From Siphonodentalium dalli (taxonomy: Eukaryota; Mollusca; Scaphopoda; Gadilida; Siphonodentaliidae), in assembly GCA_032622095.1 (NCBI GenBank), contig CP136061.1:38013797-38077796 (forward strand): a stretch of 64,000 nt of DNA, read 5' to 3'. Below are positions 21,595-33,135 of the stretch, piece after piece. The notes under the pieces were generated by a model that saw only the letters and a program-made list of their open reading frames with translations, searched no databases and was not told the DNA's origin. Each line of letters opens with the position of its first letter. Within the stretch, counting starts at the first letter, position 1. The position numbers were made by a program, and so were the translations under genes.

Positions 21595-21989
21595 CTGCAT
21601 TAACGTCAATGAAATGTGAGAAGATATTGAATTGGGTGTATATATGACTTCACTCTTTTGCAATCAGTTTAACACACCGTAAAATAAAACCCATTTGTTA
21701 CACAAGAAGCCATTTCATAAATATATGGTTTACTCAGTTGTGATAGCGTCATAAATAATCTATATACGATCACTAACTAATTGCTCAGGGCGTGAAACTG
21801 ACGCCCGATAGTATAGCTAATCGAACACATCCGTAATCGCATCCTTCTCGTCAGCTCTCGCGAATAACGTTAAGTCTTCTTGTGCTGAGCCGGTTAATTT
21901 CTTTTGTTTATAATAGATTGTCGTTCAGTCCGCGGTCGACACGAAAAATGCATGTAGACATATTTTTAGCCACCAGCATATTTAGTTTA

Positions 21990-22250
21990 GCCACTTTGTA
22001 TTTTGTTCCCGCAATTTGCTAAACTAGCTAACGGCAGGGCGAACACTGATAGCGAGATATATTTCGCACCAAAAATGATGTCCGACGCAGATATCAGTAA
22101 CGATTCAGCCATTTTGTCTGTCAAACATCCTGTGTTGAAATCCTCAGACCACTGTCTTGCTCGTTGTTCCTTATTGGTGATATCGAGCCTACAATAAAGA
22201 TATAAGCATGAAGCGGTTGTCATAAACCATCTAAATATACCATGTGTCAA
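21990..22250. other. stretch open on both strands
   Basis: Plus frame 22003-22197 (64 codons) and minus frame 21987-22250 are both open. I favour the minus strand because an acceptor precedes its coding-like part. The plus frame ends beside an AATAAA (22193), which keeps a plus-strand terminal exon possible. Confidence 0.4.
22070..22188 (-). CDS. minus-strand exon A
   Basis: A strong acceptor (CTTATATCTTTATTGTAG, ends 22189) opens 39 codons: LDITNKEQRARQWSEDFNTG, then CLTDKMAESLLISASDIIF. A weak donor (GTGCGA) after 22070 gives phase 1, which matches the phase-1 acceptor of exon B. If read through instead, the frame continues to a stop near 21987. No family recognised. Confidence 0.4.
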
Positions 22251-22480
22251 ATATCGTGGCCGGGCATTGAAATTCGCATGTGATGCTCACAGAAACAACA
22301 TCCCTCGGTCCTTATTAAACCTTTGTTACCAAAACCAACTATATACATGTATATATATTTGCATGTATCGCCCCCTTTAATGGCGAATATATGATTTTGG
22401 GCAAAAAGTTGGCTGTACGTCCATTGTTTTCAATACCAATGTGCCATGTGCCCTACTCAGAAATAATTTCGTTTATGCAG

Positions 22481-22555
22481 AACTATTCAGTTCATGGAGG
22501 ACCCGTAGTCTATCAAAATACCAACGCAAAACACATCCATTGCATCGTTTTGTAA
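22481..22555 (+). CDS. possible alternative terminal exon of the peptide gene
   Basis: Acceptor TTTCGTTTATGCAG (ends 22480) followed in phase 0 by 24 codons starting NYSVHGGPVVYQNTNAKHIH and a TAA at 22553-22555. The phase would fit the donor at 15955. Two other frames are also open here, so the call is weak. Confidence 0.2.
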   Translation, partial: NYSVHGGPVVYQNTNAKHIHCIVL

Positions 22556-22729
22556 ATGTGTATGATTATTATCCGAATTGGGAATCCTGGCTTCGCCCTT
22601 ATTATCGGTACGCCGTTTTAGCTGGTTTCCCATCAGTTCTCGACCGATATTTGCAACTCGATTGTGCCGCAAGGCCATGCTGGAAGTAAGTCGCTCCGCA
22701 GGTGACCATCGACCGATGTGGAAAACATC

Positions 22730-24520
22730 AGTATACACATCCGTGGTGTAACCTGGACTGACCGAGTCCTGACTTCATAGACATGAACTTTTCAAAAACA
22801 TCCACTCGTCGCACGAATCCGAACGTCCTTTATACGCCATTGATAATTCACGATGCGTGTTACGCGTTTTAATCAAATGACATATTCATATGTGCCATTT
22901 ATTGGTACAAGTTTACCATCGTTCTGCCTCTCCTAACGCGCGCATATTAGCCAAACCATCGGGCTTCTCGCTGTAAGCACCAGTACCTACCCCCTCCGCG
23001 GTATAACATGAACTAACCAAGTGCTGGCCTTCATGGACATGAACTGTTTCTGTCCGAAATGTCAACCCGACTGCGGATTCTGTTCTCTCGATTACAGACG
23101 TATCAGTATACGCCATCGCGTTATAACCTGGACTGACTTAGGTCCTGATTCCAACCGACCTTCATCCATTCCGTGGACGAAAACCACAACAAACAATGTT
23201 GGAAGTATTAGTATACACCTCCGTGGTGTAACCTGGACTGACCAAGTCCTGGCTGTTCATAGACATGAACTTTTTAAAACAGTTTTAACTCGTCGCGGTT
23301 TCTGCGCTCACGGTACCGGTGAATCCGAACTTGCTTTGTATGCCATAGACAATGCATGAACGATGCGGGTAACGCATTATTGATAAAAACTATACCGATT
23401 CGAATATGCCATTTATTAAAAAAACACCAGTACGCACCAACCAACTACTTGTGGATCACAGACATGAACTGGTTATGTCCGAGATGTCAATCCGTCCGCG
23501 GCTTCTGCGCTCGGGGGCACCGATGTATCGGTAAACGCCACCGCTATATAACCTGGACTGACTAAGTCCTGACTTCAACCGACCACTCATCCATTCCGTG
23601 GACGAAAACCCCAACAATCAATGTTGGAAGCATCAGTGGTGTAACCTGGTCAGTTTACACCTCCGTTGTGTAACCTGGATTGACAAAGTACAGACTGTTA
23701 AAGGCACAGATGCCCTTCGCGGTCGATATGATGTTAAAATAGTAACACCCATTAAAACAGCAATAAACAGGAAGAATATTAAAATATAGACATATTTTGT
23801 TCTTTTATCGATCATAGATATTGCGTAAATAGTATGCTATTGCCATGTTAATCTCATTTGTTATGTAAACAAAAGCCATGTTCTGTAACGTTTTTAGCGT
23901 TTGTTTACATAACAAAGCGTACTAACTTGGCAATTGCATAATATTTACGCGAAGGCCATCCGTGCCTTTAATAGACATGAACTTTTTATGTACGAAATGT
24001 CAACCGTCCGAGGCTTCTGTGCTCACGAATACCGATGAATCCAAACTTTCTTTATACTATGCCATTGATACTGCTTGGCACCTGCATCTATACTATATGC
24101 ATGTATGTAACGCCTTTCTAATCAAACAATCAATTCCAATAATTCATTTATTGGTATACTTTTAGCATCTGCCACGCCTAACGCCCGCACAGTTGCGAAA
24201 CATTCGCGCTTTTTGTTCGAAGCATCGTTACATACCACCGCGGTGTAACCTGAACTATAACCAAGTTCCGACTGTTCATATATATATATAGACATGATTT
24301 TTTTCTGTCCGAAATGTCAATCCGTCCGCGGATTATGTGCTCGTGTATACAGGCGGATCTGAAATGTCTTTATATGCCATTTTTAATCACGTGACCGATT
24401 TCAATATGCTATTTTTGATAAGAGTTTAGCATCTGCCACGCCTAACACACGCGAATCAGCGAAACCTTCGCGCTTCTTGTTGAAGGCATCGCTACTTTAA
24501 TTTAGATTTCATATTCCGTA
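22730..24520 (+). repeat. degenerate local repeat array (GTGTAACCTGGACTGAC family)
   Basis: Blocks recur in order: GTGTAACCTGGACTGACC, a GACATGAACTTTTT segment, ATGTCAACCGTCCG-type and GCTTCTGTGCTCACG-type segments, CGAATCCGAAC, TGCCATTGATA, CGCCTTTCTAATCAAA, then ATCTGCCACGCCTAACGC. Copies start near 22745, 23110, 23220, 23540, 23650 and 24240. Spacing is irregular and no frame is conserved. Another copy lies at 26285-26620, beyond a LINE fragment. Confidence 0.7.
23820..23952. repeat. foldback inside the local array
   Basis: TTGCGTAAATAGTATGCTAT pairs with the complement ending TTTACGCGA; the inner arms are TTTGTTATGTAAACAAA and TTTGTTTACATAACAAA. A related, less symmetric copy with the same ATATTAAAATATAGACA leader lies at 51605-51770. 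Confidence 0.8.
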
Positions 24521-24619
24521 ACGTTGGGCTAAAAGTCGTCGCGACGTGTTGCCGACATATTGTGCCAATACTGGGTACATACAACGCTCAGACAATCAAA
24601 AACGATTTGATTATTTAAT

Positions 24620-25200
24620 AATAAACATGTCTATGGGTTTTATTCGTCGCCGTAGGGTTTCTTCTAGTTGGGTTCGTCTTCCTGTCGTCTGCTTGGGTTG
24701 GGGTCTTCCCGTGCCTTCATAAGCTGGGCGTGTCTTCTTGTCGTCTGCGTGGTTGATATCCGATTGAGTTCATCGGCCTGTCGTCTGTTGCGTTTCTTCG
24801 TTGGTACATCGGGGTTGCGTTGTTGGAAATACAAGATTGTGTTGCTTACCTTGTATTCCCATCCAGGATTCCATCGAGAGCTCCCAGCTGTCTTCTTAGC
24901 ATATCTGCGTCAGTCGTACGGGATCTAGTGTCGATGGGAGGAAGTCCCAGAGCATGATGATTTCTCTATAAAAATCCGGGAATCTTTATAGTTGTTCTTG
25001 TCGTAGCCTGCCCGATGCATTTTACATGGGTCATCAAACAGGGCGTACCTAGGGCGATCAGGCGAGCGTCATCCTTTTATGTTCTTCTCTTAACTTCATA
25101 AGTTGTGTGCACTGCATTAGTTTCCAATGGTCATCTTCTCGGCGATAGCTACTCGCGCTTATCCGCAAATTGGGCAGGTATCTAGTGCTCATCATGCCAC
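24620..25200 (-). pseudogene. decayed minus-strand coding region with duplicated QLMK(L/A)RE motif
   Basis: The minus strand holds several coding-like stretches in different frames: MSTRYLPNLRISASSYRRED through QLMKLREEHKRMT (about 25190-25060), YALFDDPCKMHRAGYDKNNY (about 25045-24965), PPIDTRSRTTDADMLRRQLG (about 24945-24860), and an Arg-rich end with QLMKAREDPNPSRRQEDEPN. The region is clearly GC-richer than its neighbours. The QLMK-RE string occurs at both ends, so it may contain an internal repeat. Frame breaks rule out an intact gene; no family recognised. Confidence 0.35.
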
Positions 25201-25850
25201 GTTAGTTCTTTACTTTGTGTACGCTAATCTGTTGTCTGTGTCGTCGTCTTTCGTATAACGATATAGTTAACAGGGTGACTGTGTATAGGGTATATCGTGT
25301 TGCCCCATACGTACTGGAGATTGTCTGGTTCCCTGGGTTGAAGGTTCTGCCCATGGGTGTATATTGGCACAATATTTGTGTTATGTTATGTTATTAACGC
25401 CCTCGGGTGTACATGTATACTTTCCTAGAGATTATAGATAGCAATGGTTCGCTGGGCGTTTTATTTATAGATAATGTTTTTTTTCTTCGGTTGTGACAAT
25501 TCGCAGTAGGTCCCTATTTGCGGAGATCTATTTGTGGAGGTCCCGGAATTCGCGGAGCTCCCCCAAAATGGTCGAAATATGTTGATTTTAATGAGGGAAC
25601 GGGTGCGTATATGTCAATTGATACGTATTTTAAACAAATAAAGACACGACCATCATAACAGTGGTTTGTTCTATCAATCATACCATCATAACACGGAACA
25701 AGTCTTGCCACTTTTCGTCCCAATAACATTATTTGCAATGCTTGTTTACAAATATATACATGGATCGTCATTCGATATTTAATTGTGAGTCACTTTAACA
25801 TATTACTTGTCGTCGAACTCGTATTTTGTATAATAAAAGAATGAGTCTAT
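25201..25850. other. no gene recognised
   Basis: Mixed composition with one notable inverted string around 25500-25570 (GCGGAGATCTATTTGTGGAG and CCCGGAATTCGCGGAGCTCC). Open frames up to 85 codons on the minus strand carry no motif I know. Confidence 0.35.
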
Positions 25851-25854
25851 GTAT

Positions 25855-26290
25855 TATTTGAATTGATCGAGTGTTGGAGCCTCAACAACGAAGTCTATCA
25901 GAGTGTTCCAGCTATTTACCACCCTCTGCGTGAAGTAATATTTTCCTATGGCCTTGTTAACAATGGGCATCTGTAGCTTTTATTATGTCCTCTTGTTCGT
26001 CCTGATGAATGTCTTTCTAATATGTCACAGGCATTGATATTGTAATGACAATTCAACGGTTTATATACCTCGATTATATCTCCCCTAATTATTCCATATT
26101 TTAAAGACATCAGATTGAGTCTTAATATTCGGTCTCTGCATGTATCAGCATAGAGTTTTTATTTGACGAACTTCTAGTTTCGTTGCTTTTCTTTGTATTT
26201 CTCTAACATAATGCTTTGATATTTGTGATGTGGGCTCCATGCAGAGTGACAGTATTCGATTATAGGTCTGACCATGCTTATGTAGAGCGA
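25855..26290 (-). mobile_element. non-LTR retrotransposon 3' fragment (CR1/jockey-like RT C-terminus)
   Basis: The minus strand encodes, with stops and one frame change, the region just after the RT catalytic domain of many LINEs: VRPIIEYCHSAWSPH, then LRLNLMSLKYGIIRGDIIEV, RHSSGRTRGHNKS, and in a shifted frame FTQRVVNSWNTLIDFVVEAP. This order (P-x-EYC-x-W, GD-x-IE, TRGH, QRVV-x-WN-L) is characteristic of CR1/jockey-type elements. 5'-truncated and dead. Confidence 0.8.
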
Positions 26291-26620
26291 TTAGAAACCA
26301 AGTTCCGACGGTTCATGAACTTTGTCTGTCTGAAATGTTAACCCGTCCGCGCTTCTGTGCTCACGATGGGTACCGGTGAATCCGAACTTTAGATGCCGAT
26401 TATAATAGCTTGCACCTGCATGCTTGTATACGATGCATGCATACGATGTATGTATTATGTAACGCCTTTTTAATCAAACGACCGATTCCAATATGTCATT
26501 TATTGGTACACGTTTGGCATCTGACACGCCTAACTCACGCAAATTAGCGAAACCTTCGAGCTTCTTATCGTTACACACCATCGCGGTGTAATCTGGACTA
26601 ACCTTGTCCTGACCGTTAGT
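26285..26620 (+). repeat. outlying copy of the GTGTAACCTGGACTGAC array
   Basis: Contains GACGGTTCATGAACTTTGTC, GCTTCTGTGCTCACG, AACGCCTTTTTAATCAAACG and GGTGTAATCTGGACTAACC in the array order. It directly abuts the LINE fragment, so the LINE probably landed in the array. Confidence 0.65.
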
Positions 26621-27409
26621 TTAGATTAAGCATATATATCTGTCCAAGTTGATAACACATGGTTATGTTCACATACCTTTTTCCACGGCCAATAGGAGAT
26701 GGAGGAAAAGTGCTGACTCACTTATGGGTAACACCTCTCCCATTTATTGTTAACTGAGAAATTTGTAATACAAAGAAATGGTAAAGCGACGTGACTATCA
26801 AACATAAGTTGAACATATATACTGATACAGACCGTTTGTGGACATAACTTTTTTTTCTTCAGAATTGTTTCTGAGACGTCATTGAAAATTTTCAACTTAT
26901 AACGATGTTCGAATATTCCTTTTATCGATGTGTAAGCAATCCGCGTGTACCTCGCGTGCTGGCCGACTCATGAAACTGGATTCGTTGCCAGATTATCTCC
27001 GCGCCCGACGACTTTGTTTTCGACCAATTACCTCACCGCTTCACTGACACCGGTGTAAACAAACACAATGTCCATTTTCAATACTGTGACATGAAATCAC
27101 GCTTGCATCCGGCGACCACAATAAATCCGCTTAACTATACCTGGTGTATCCTTTACTGCGTGTGCTACGTTCACGCTACCCCGAATATTGTATTATATTT
27201 ACATACTAAGTGTGATTATCACTAAATCCAGCATTCTGATTGGTCGGCACCCACGTGGCTAGTTGCAATTATTTCTCGGTGAACGCGCAACAGCTCATAA
27301 CTGCATCCTCATAATTACATCGACGCGTCATAGGTTTTGGAAAAACGAACGCGTATAATGTTTTAGGCGCCTTTGGATTCGCGCAGGATTGACTTAATAA
27401 ATCATCGGG
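26621..27409. other. no gene recognised
   Basis: Unique-looking AT-rich DNA. No open frame over 60 codons, no paired splice sites that I trust, no internal repeat. Confidence 0.35.
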
Positions 27410-27684
27410 TTTCAATATAAAGATAAATTGTTCCTGTTAACTTTTGCCAAGGGCGCTATGGGATATTTCGGGTTTTACACAAGTTATGACCACTTACCTC
27501 ACGGTTACATCTCCATAAAAACAGTCCACATGACAGTTAATCCTGATATGTATATACATTTAGCGAAAAAGCCACTTTTGTAAATGTATTTAAATCGAAA
27601 AGTGTATCGTGACAAAACCAGCCCAAAATATCCCATAGCACCCTTGGCAAAAGTTAACAGGAACAATTTCTCTTTATATTGAAA
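27410..27684. mobile_element. 275-bp palindromic element
   Basis: Arms 27410-27478 and 27604-27684: TTTCAATATAAAGA at the end, then TTGTTCCTGTTAACTTTTGC and GGGATATTT, mirrored on the right with few changes. It abuts the body of copy C, so it either inserted there or marks its left boundary. No clear target duplication. Confidence 0.8.
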
Positions 27685-29483
27685 GATGTCGCAATATTAA
27701 GCGCAAAATATTGAGATATTAAGTGCAAAATATTGCAACAATATCACAAGCGACATGCTTATAAGCGTTTACACTTGCAATATCATTGCGATATTGAGTG
27801 CGAAAATAGCGCGCTTAATATACCACTCTTTTGACTGGTACTGTACTGTATATACCGGTATCAATAACAGCTAGTTGGGATTGGAACATTCAAGACAACA
27901 GCAGATCCCATTATAACTGTGCACAATGACTTGACGTCAATGTTCTCCTGTAGTCGCACATTTTCCATGAAATATCAAGGAGTCCGCCACAGATGATTTG
28001 ATAAGAACATCGAACTACATGTAATAGTGTACTCCAGGTAAATTGTCGTAATACCGGTAACTTGAAAATAACATGGCGAATGATGACAATGTCTCATATC
28101 CAAACGTTTCAATGAAAATTGATGAACACGGGATGAATTGGTCTGAGTAATTGTAAAGTTGGAATTGAAGATACCGGTATGTGATCATCCATCACTGCGT
28201 GGCGTTCATTGTTTACGGTGTTGTTGACTTTGAAGTTCTTGTGAATTAAACTGGTGCACACAGTACATGTATATCCTCTCATGTAAATGTACATGCACGT
28301 GGGATGATGTGCTTTGAAGCAATCACTTGAATCAGATTATGAAAACTGTCAACTGCATTTTCAACATTATAATAGAAATAGCTGCTCGTTCAGCTGTTGT
28401 TGTTATTATTGTCACTATTGGTTGACATCGAGGCCCGTGTTAATTGTACTTATATCCTCAAGAGTCAGTAAATGAGCCAGTGTTTAGATACTAAGTCACA
28501 ACAGTCAACACAGCACTGAAGTCTGAATGAAGTGAGACCATGGATCATGCCATGTTTGCCATGAATCTCTTGTGAATTACACTGGTGCACACAGTACAAG
28601 TATATCCTCTCTTGTAAATGTACATGGATGTGGGATGATGTGCCTTGAAACAATCACTTGAATCAGATTCTGAACACTGTCAACTGCATTTTCAACATTA
28701 TAATAGAAATAGCTTCTCGTTGAGTTGTTGTTGTTATTATTGTCACTATTGGTTGACACCGAAACTCGTGTTAATTGTACATGTATCCTCACGTGTCAGT
28801 AAATGTGCTAGTGTTTGATACTAAGTCACAACTGTCAGTCAACACAGCACTGAATGAAGTGAGAACCTGGATCATGCCATGTTTGCCATGAATCTCTTAG
28901 TGGAAATTGTCAATGATTAAGTCGATTTTCGCAGAATTTAAACTTGTCCGGTTATCAAAGGAACCGAAATCAGACCGTCTTTACAACTGTCCACAATCGA
29001 AAAGGTAACAGGTTCCCAAAAACAAACAATTTACGCCAAATATCGATCAAATACTCATTGTCACGATTGTGAAATACAAAATGGAGTTTTTAATGAGCTT
29101 TGCTAAAACGAGTAACTTAACCTATATTGTCTTGTCTTGTTATGAAATTCCCCCGTTGACTTTTCGAGGCACCTCTTCAAGAAGAGTAAATCGTGGGGTT
29201 AGAGCAAAACATAATATCTTTTAAATATCAGCAGAGTAAGATTCAGTCCTACTGTATGGAGTAATTGCCGTATATAATATGGTCGCCGATAAATATACTA
29301 TTGAATTTTCAGGCCATAACTTTGAATCACGAAAATATGTAATTTAGACAATTTTCATGGGCACATAAAATAACGGTGTGGGGCCGTCAAACTGATGGAA
29401 CGGTGTGGGCCGTCGATTATGACGGTGGGGCCGTCGATTATGACGGTGAGACACCGTCGAACCGACGGTGATTTTCAACAGTG
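27685..29483 (+). mobile_element. CACTG-family element, copy C (left end not found)
   Basis: The body matches copies A and B from the GCGCAAAATATTG region onward. The right end has five or more ACGGTG-type motifs and finishes CAACAGTG at 29483. The left CACTG terminus was not located. The TTAA at 28917-28920 is the empty counterpart of the MITE site in copy B. Confidence 0.7.
28232..28900 (+). repeat. tandem duplication of about 330 bp inside copy C
   Basis: TTGTGAATTAAACTGGTGCA at 28239 recurs as TTGTGAATTACACTGGTGCA at 28569. Both are followed by the same order of blocks to ATCATGCCATGTTTGCCATG. Copies A and B do not show this tandem state in the same place. Confidence 0.8.
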
Positions 29484-30008
29484 CAGCCTCATATGACGAA
29501 ATACCAAGTTGTGTGTGTGCTCCACCACGTGCCACGTAGTTCAAAACGAATGTAATCTAAAGCAAACAAGTAAAAATCTACTTTAGAATAGAAATTAGAT
29601 TACGTTACCCTGCCTTCAGTTTATTTGTGTTCCGAATGGCATATTTCAAGGGTACTCGCTCAATGTTTAACACATTTTCTTTCGTTGGTTTATTACATTA
29701 AATTATTATTGACGTTTTAGTGATTCGAACCTGATTTCAAAATCGGCAAAACACTTTCCATTAAATCCATAAGCAGTAACGGTTGTCCCATATATAGTTC
29801 ACCCCGAATATATGAATATTATTGACGATCGGGTGAGAGATGTGAAATGTAGGGTGTGCTAATGGAAATTGTCAACGGACGCACGCACGCAGGGAACAAT
29901 TGCCGATGGACGCACGTTCAGCTAAAAATTATAACGTCTGAAGTGCGCGCAGTTGTAAATAAATAAAGACTTCTTTATTTGTGGGACGAATTAATCGCGA
30001 TAAACAAA

Positions 30009-30020
30009 ATGACAGACAAG
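30009..30020 (+). CDS. possible alternative first coding exon (Met-Thr-Asp-Lys)
   Basis: AACAAAATGACAGACAAG followed by GTGAGC (30021). The ATG has an A at -3 and the donor is phase 0, the same as the signal-peptide exon, so either could join 30502-30531. Used here, the product would be a cytosolic micropeptide rather than a secreted one. Evidence is only the start codon and donor; no promoter motif is evident. Confidence 0.3.
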
Positions 30021-30501
30021 GTGAGCCTCTAAAAATCCATGTATATGATTGACGTTTCGATGTGTCATTTCGATGTACAATTTGTGAGAAATTGTGTAAC
30101 GTGAGCAAGAGTATTCTCCATAGCAGATGATTTCAAATCACTTAACCAGGGCAACGCCGGGTAACCCTGTTAGTAGACAATATAATTATCCACGTTCGAT
30201 TAAATCAGGATACTGGTTTTGAAATACAATCATATAACATCGCGTGGCATCTGTTACTGAGATCGAATAGCAATCGCTATTTAATCGTGAACCCAGATTT
30301 GATATTGTTTTATATATAACCCTTGACATATTGGCTGGGTTTTCAAGCATGGTAGAGAATAATTTGTTTTCACATTGTTACCATGCGGTATATAAATTCG
30401 AAAAATTAGCATTTCCGATTATAGATAGCAGTCATCCATCCACAACCACCGAAACCCCAACTCAAAAATGTGTGACGAAATTTCTCACGTTTTCTTTGCA
30501 G

Positions 30502-30531
30502 AAACTGTCAGAAAAAGCTGAGGCTCCAATG
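30502..30531 (+). CDS. 30-nt microexon of the peptide gene
   Basis: Acceptor ACGTTTTCTTTGCAG ends at 30501 and donor GTGAGT begins at 30532. The 30 nt read KLSEKAEAPM in phase 0 to 0. Both splice signals are strong, with a good pyrimidine tract. In a secreted precursor it would be part of the propeptide. It lies 482 bp after the alternative start exon and 3.4 kb before the terminal exon. Confidence 0.5.
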
Positions 30532-30919
30532 GTGAGTACATTATGTTTATTCATTCAGCAGCGAACATTATTGTGTTTGTGGAGCCACCCAAAAATCAGT
30601 GTGAACACGTTTACATATATCATCGAAAGTATCGAATGTTACAAGGCAGGATATTGTAGATGCAACAAATTTACATCCACTTCAATCAATATAGTATTTT
30701 GCCATTGTTTCTCGAAATGCTAATGTATTTAAATAGTATAACTACATCAGTGCGGAAGTGAACTTTTAGTGTAAGAATTTCCACATTATAATTTTCCCAA
30801 TATTCAACAATAGTTCCTACTTAAATTGCAATTTTATGTTGATTATAAGAATTAATCTATATAATTTTATTTTAAAGGCATCATGCCGGATCACTAGCTG
30901 TTAAAAAGATGTATGATGC

Positions 30920-31606
30920 TTTTACACTGTGTGATTGCATCAGGAAGCCGATATTACCCCTTAAAGATGGTTTATCTCTTCATACGAAATGGAGCCATAC
31001 ATTTGCGACACGAATCCTAATAAAGCGATAATTATATTTACGAGATTTCGAGTCAGCAACCACAGATTGGAAATTGAAAATGGGAGACACAAACAGCCCA
31101 CATTACCCGTTAAAAGAAATATTATGTACTGTGTGTAAATGTAAACAAATTGAAACAGAATACCCTTTTATATTAGAATGTAGAGCCCACAAATGTATGG
31201 GCGATACATATTTTAGGTACATAATCACAGAGTTTCGATGTATGACGAATTATGAGAACTTTAGATTTATTATGAAGAATTTGTATACAAGGCAAAAATA
31301 TAAAGGAGTAATATCGGCTTTCTGATGCAATCACACAGCCTTTTTATACAAGGCAACCATTAATGTTATTTGTGACACCGCTCTGGATTCCAATAAAAGC
31401 TAGTTAATTGATGAATTCAATGTTACGATGAAAAGAGAAAAAAGAAATTCGTTAGGAAACTACATTGTACGTGTATATGCATATATGTTACTCATCTAAT
31501 ATATATAGTTAATTTTTGTAAAATTATATGGTATTTTATTCATGTTTGCAACTGCCCATTTTGGGTGTAATTTGCATTAAAATCTTATCTTATCTTATCT
31601 TATAGC
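30920..31606 (+). mobile_element. non-LTR retrotransposon 3' end with TCTTA tail
   Basis: The plus strand encodes a LINE C-terminus: FTRFRVSNHRLEIENGRH, then after a frame change ILCTVCKCKQIETEYPFILE, with C-x2-C and a following Cys as in the terminal zinc-knuckle of these elements; the expected His is Tyr. A 3' UTR follows, ending in ATCTTATCTTATCTTAT (31583-31604), a simple-repeat tail typical of some LINE clades. 5'-truncated, broken frame. Lies in the intron of the peptide gene. Confidence 0.75.
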
Positions 31607-32321
31607 AATCGATGACCACTGTCCGGAAACGCTTCCATCAATTGATATTGATTTTATTTATAATTTTCTGTTATAATACATATTATCAATTTGGGACGGT
31701 TTACAGCTCGGGGAAACGTTCGGATCGTAGCGTCTGGCATCGCCTGATCGTTTCATGACCCATACTGGTCATCGTATTATATAAGAAACTGTCGATATAA
31801 AACCAATATTAATTGAAAGAATCGTTTCCGGACAGTTGTCTTCCATCCAATGTTATTAGTGTATACCCCGAAAACTGTATAAAACTCGTACGATTTTTCA
31901 TGCGCGATACTTCGATGATAATACTTGGTTGGTTTGATACTAGGCCCGATATCAGCCCGAGGTAACCTCACATCGGCCTGAGACCGAAGACCTAATATCA
32001 AACCAACACAGTAATATCATATGTATTAATTAGATCGCCTCTTAGTAACTGACAACTCTTGCAAATGAGTGACATCACAAAAATCGACATCTACACATTA
32101 TCTAGTGAAGTAGATTTAAGGCATGTCGTAAAACCGTATTGCTCGGAAATGAAATGTCGTAAACTGATATTATTATTATTATTATTGGTGATGTCGTAAC
32201 AGGCCGTTCTGGTCACAAATGTCATATCTGATTAATAAACTCCTTTATTGTAGAACCGAGAAAAACGCAGTTGTTTCAGCAGCTCGGAGACTAGCTCACT
32301 GTTAGGCTGTCTTTTTGACAG

Positions 32322-32432
32322 TCGATGGTGCGTATATCATTATACCCCCCCACTAACATTCACTTAAACCCGGGGTATGTCGTGTTCCTAGCTACAAGTA
32401 ACGATGCTGATGAATCACAAACGTTCCCATAG
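32322..32432 (+). CDS. possible alternative terminal exon of the peptide gene
   Basis: Strong acceptor GGCTGTCTTTTTGACAG (ends 32321) followed in phase 0 by 36 codons (SMVRISLYPPTNIHLNPGYV onwards) to a TAG at 32430. The phase agrees with the donor at 30532. No poly(A) signal close behind, so the support is the acceptor and the open frame only. Confidence 0.22.
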   Translation, partial: SMVRISLYPPTNIHLNPGYVVFLATSNDADESQTFP

Positions 32433-32494
32433 GTTTGTTTTATATAGTTCACGCAAGAAGAGTCCTAAAGCTACCATGCTGTTGATCAGTTTGT

Positions 32495-33135
32495 GTTTTA
32501 GTATAATAATAATTAGTTATTGATATAGCGCAGATAATATAGACCTACTCAGGTGCGCTTCACAAAAGGAGAACTATAGGAATATACAACCAATATACCT
32601 TCGTTAACAAATACATTTTCAATAGTGTTTTGAACCAGATACACACAGTGCATAATTTCTACATCAAGATCATTATATAGATGACCTAGTTGCGTTGCCA
32701 GTTGTGTGCACTGGAACAATATCAGAGAGGTAGGTTGGACCCATCTTGCGAATGCACTTATATGTTAGGAATCAGAATTTTGGACACATTTGTATATTTT
32801 CCAGGAAGTCATAGTGACGTCATGTGAATACAGAACTATGTCAATATTTAAGTAATTGTTTAACAAAACGAGTCGCCATGTTCTGTATTGTTTGAAGCGT
32901 GTTCATGTTCTCATTTCAAACAGTAGTTGCAATAATCCAGATGGTAAGACAGGTATGATAAGAGTGGATGAGCGAATGAGTGACTGATAATGTTCTTAGG
33001 ATAGGTGACTTCTGATTTGCTTAATAATTGCTTTCTTGAAAATATTTTGACACGTAAATTATTATCCACAAACAGACCAAGGTCCCCTACATGTTCAATC
33101 GTTTTCACGTAGGGTAAATATGCTGCAACGTACAC
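32495..33135. repeat. probable dispersed transposon remnant
   Basis: Begins near TTATTGATATAGCGCAGATA...GGTGCGCTTCACA, a string type I associate with dispersed invertebrate repeats. A 74-codon minus frame at 32911-33135 may be a coding relic. Identification is from pattern memory only. Confidence 0.3.

Noticed and set aside
23021-23359. 112-codon plus ORF in the local array
   Set aside because: The frame is not conserved in the other array copies.
24668-24928. 86-codon plus ORF (Ser/Leu/Cys-rich)
   Set aside because: Shadow of the Arg/Gln-rich minus-strand frames of the decayed coding block.
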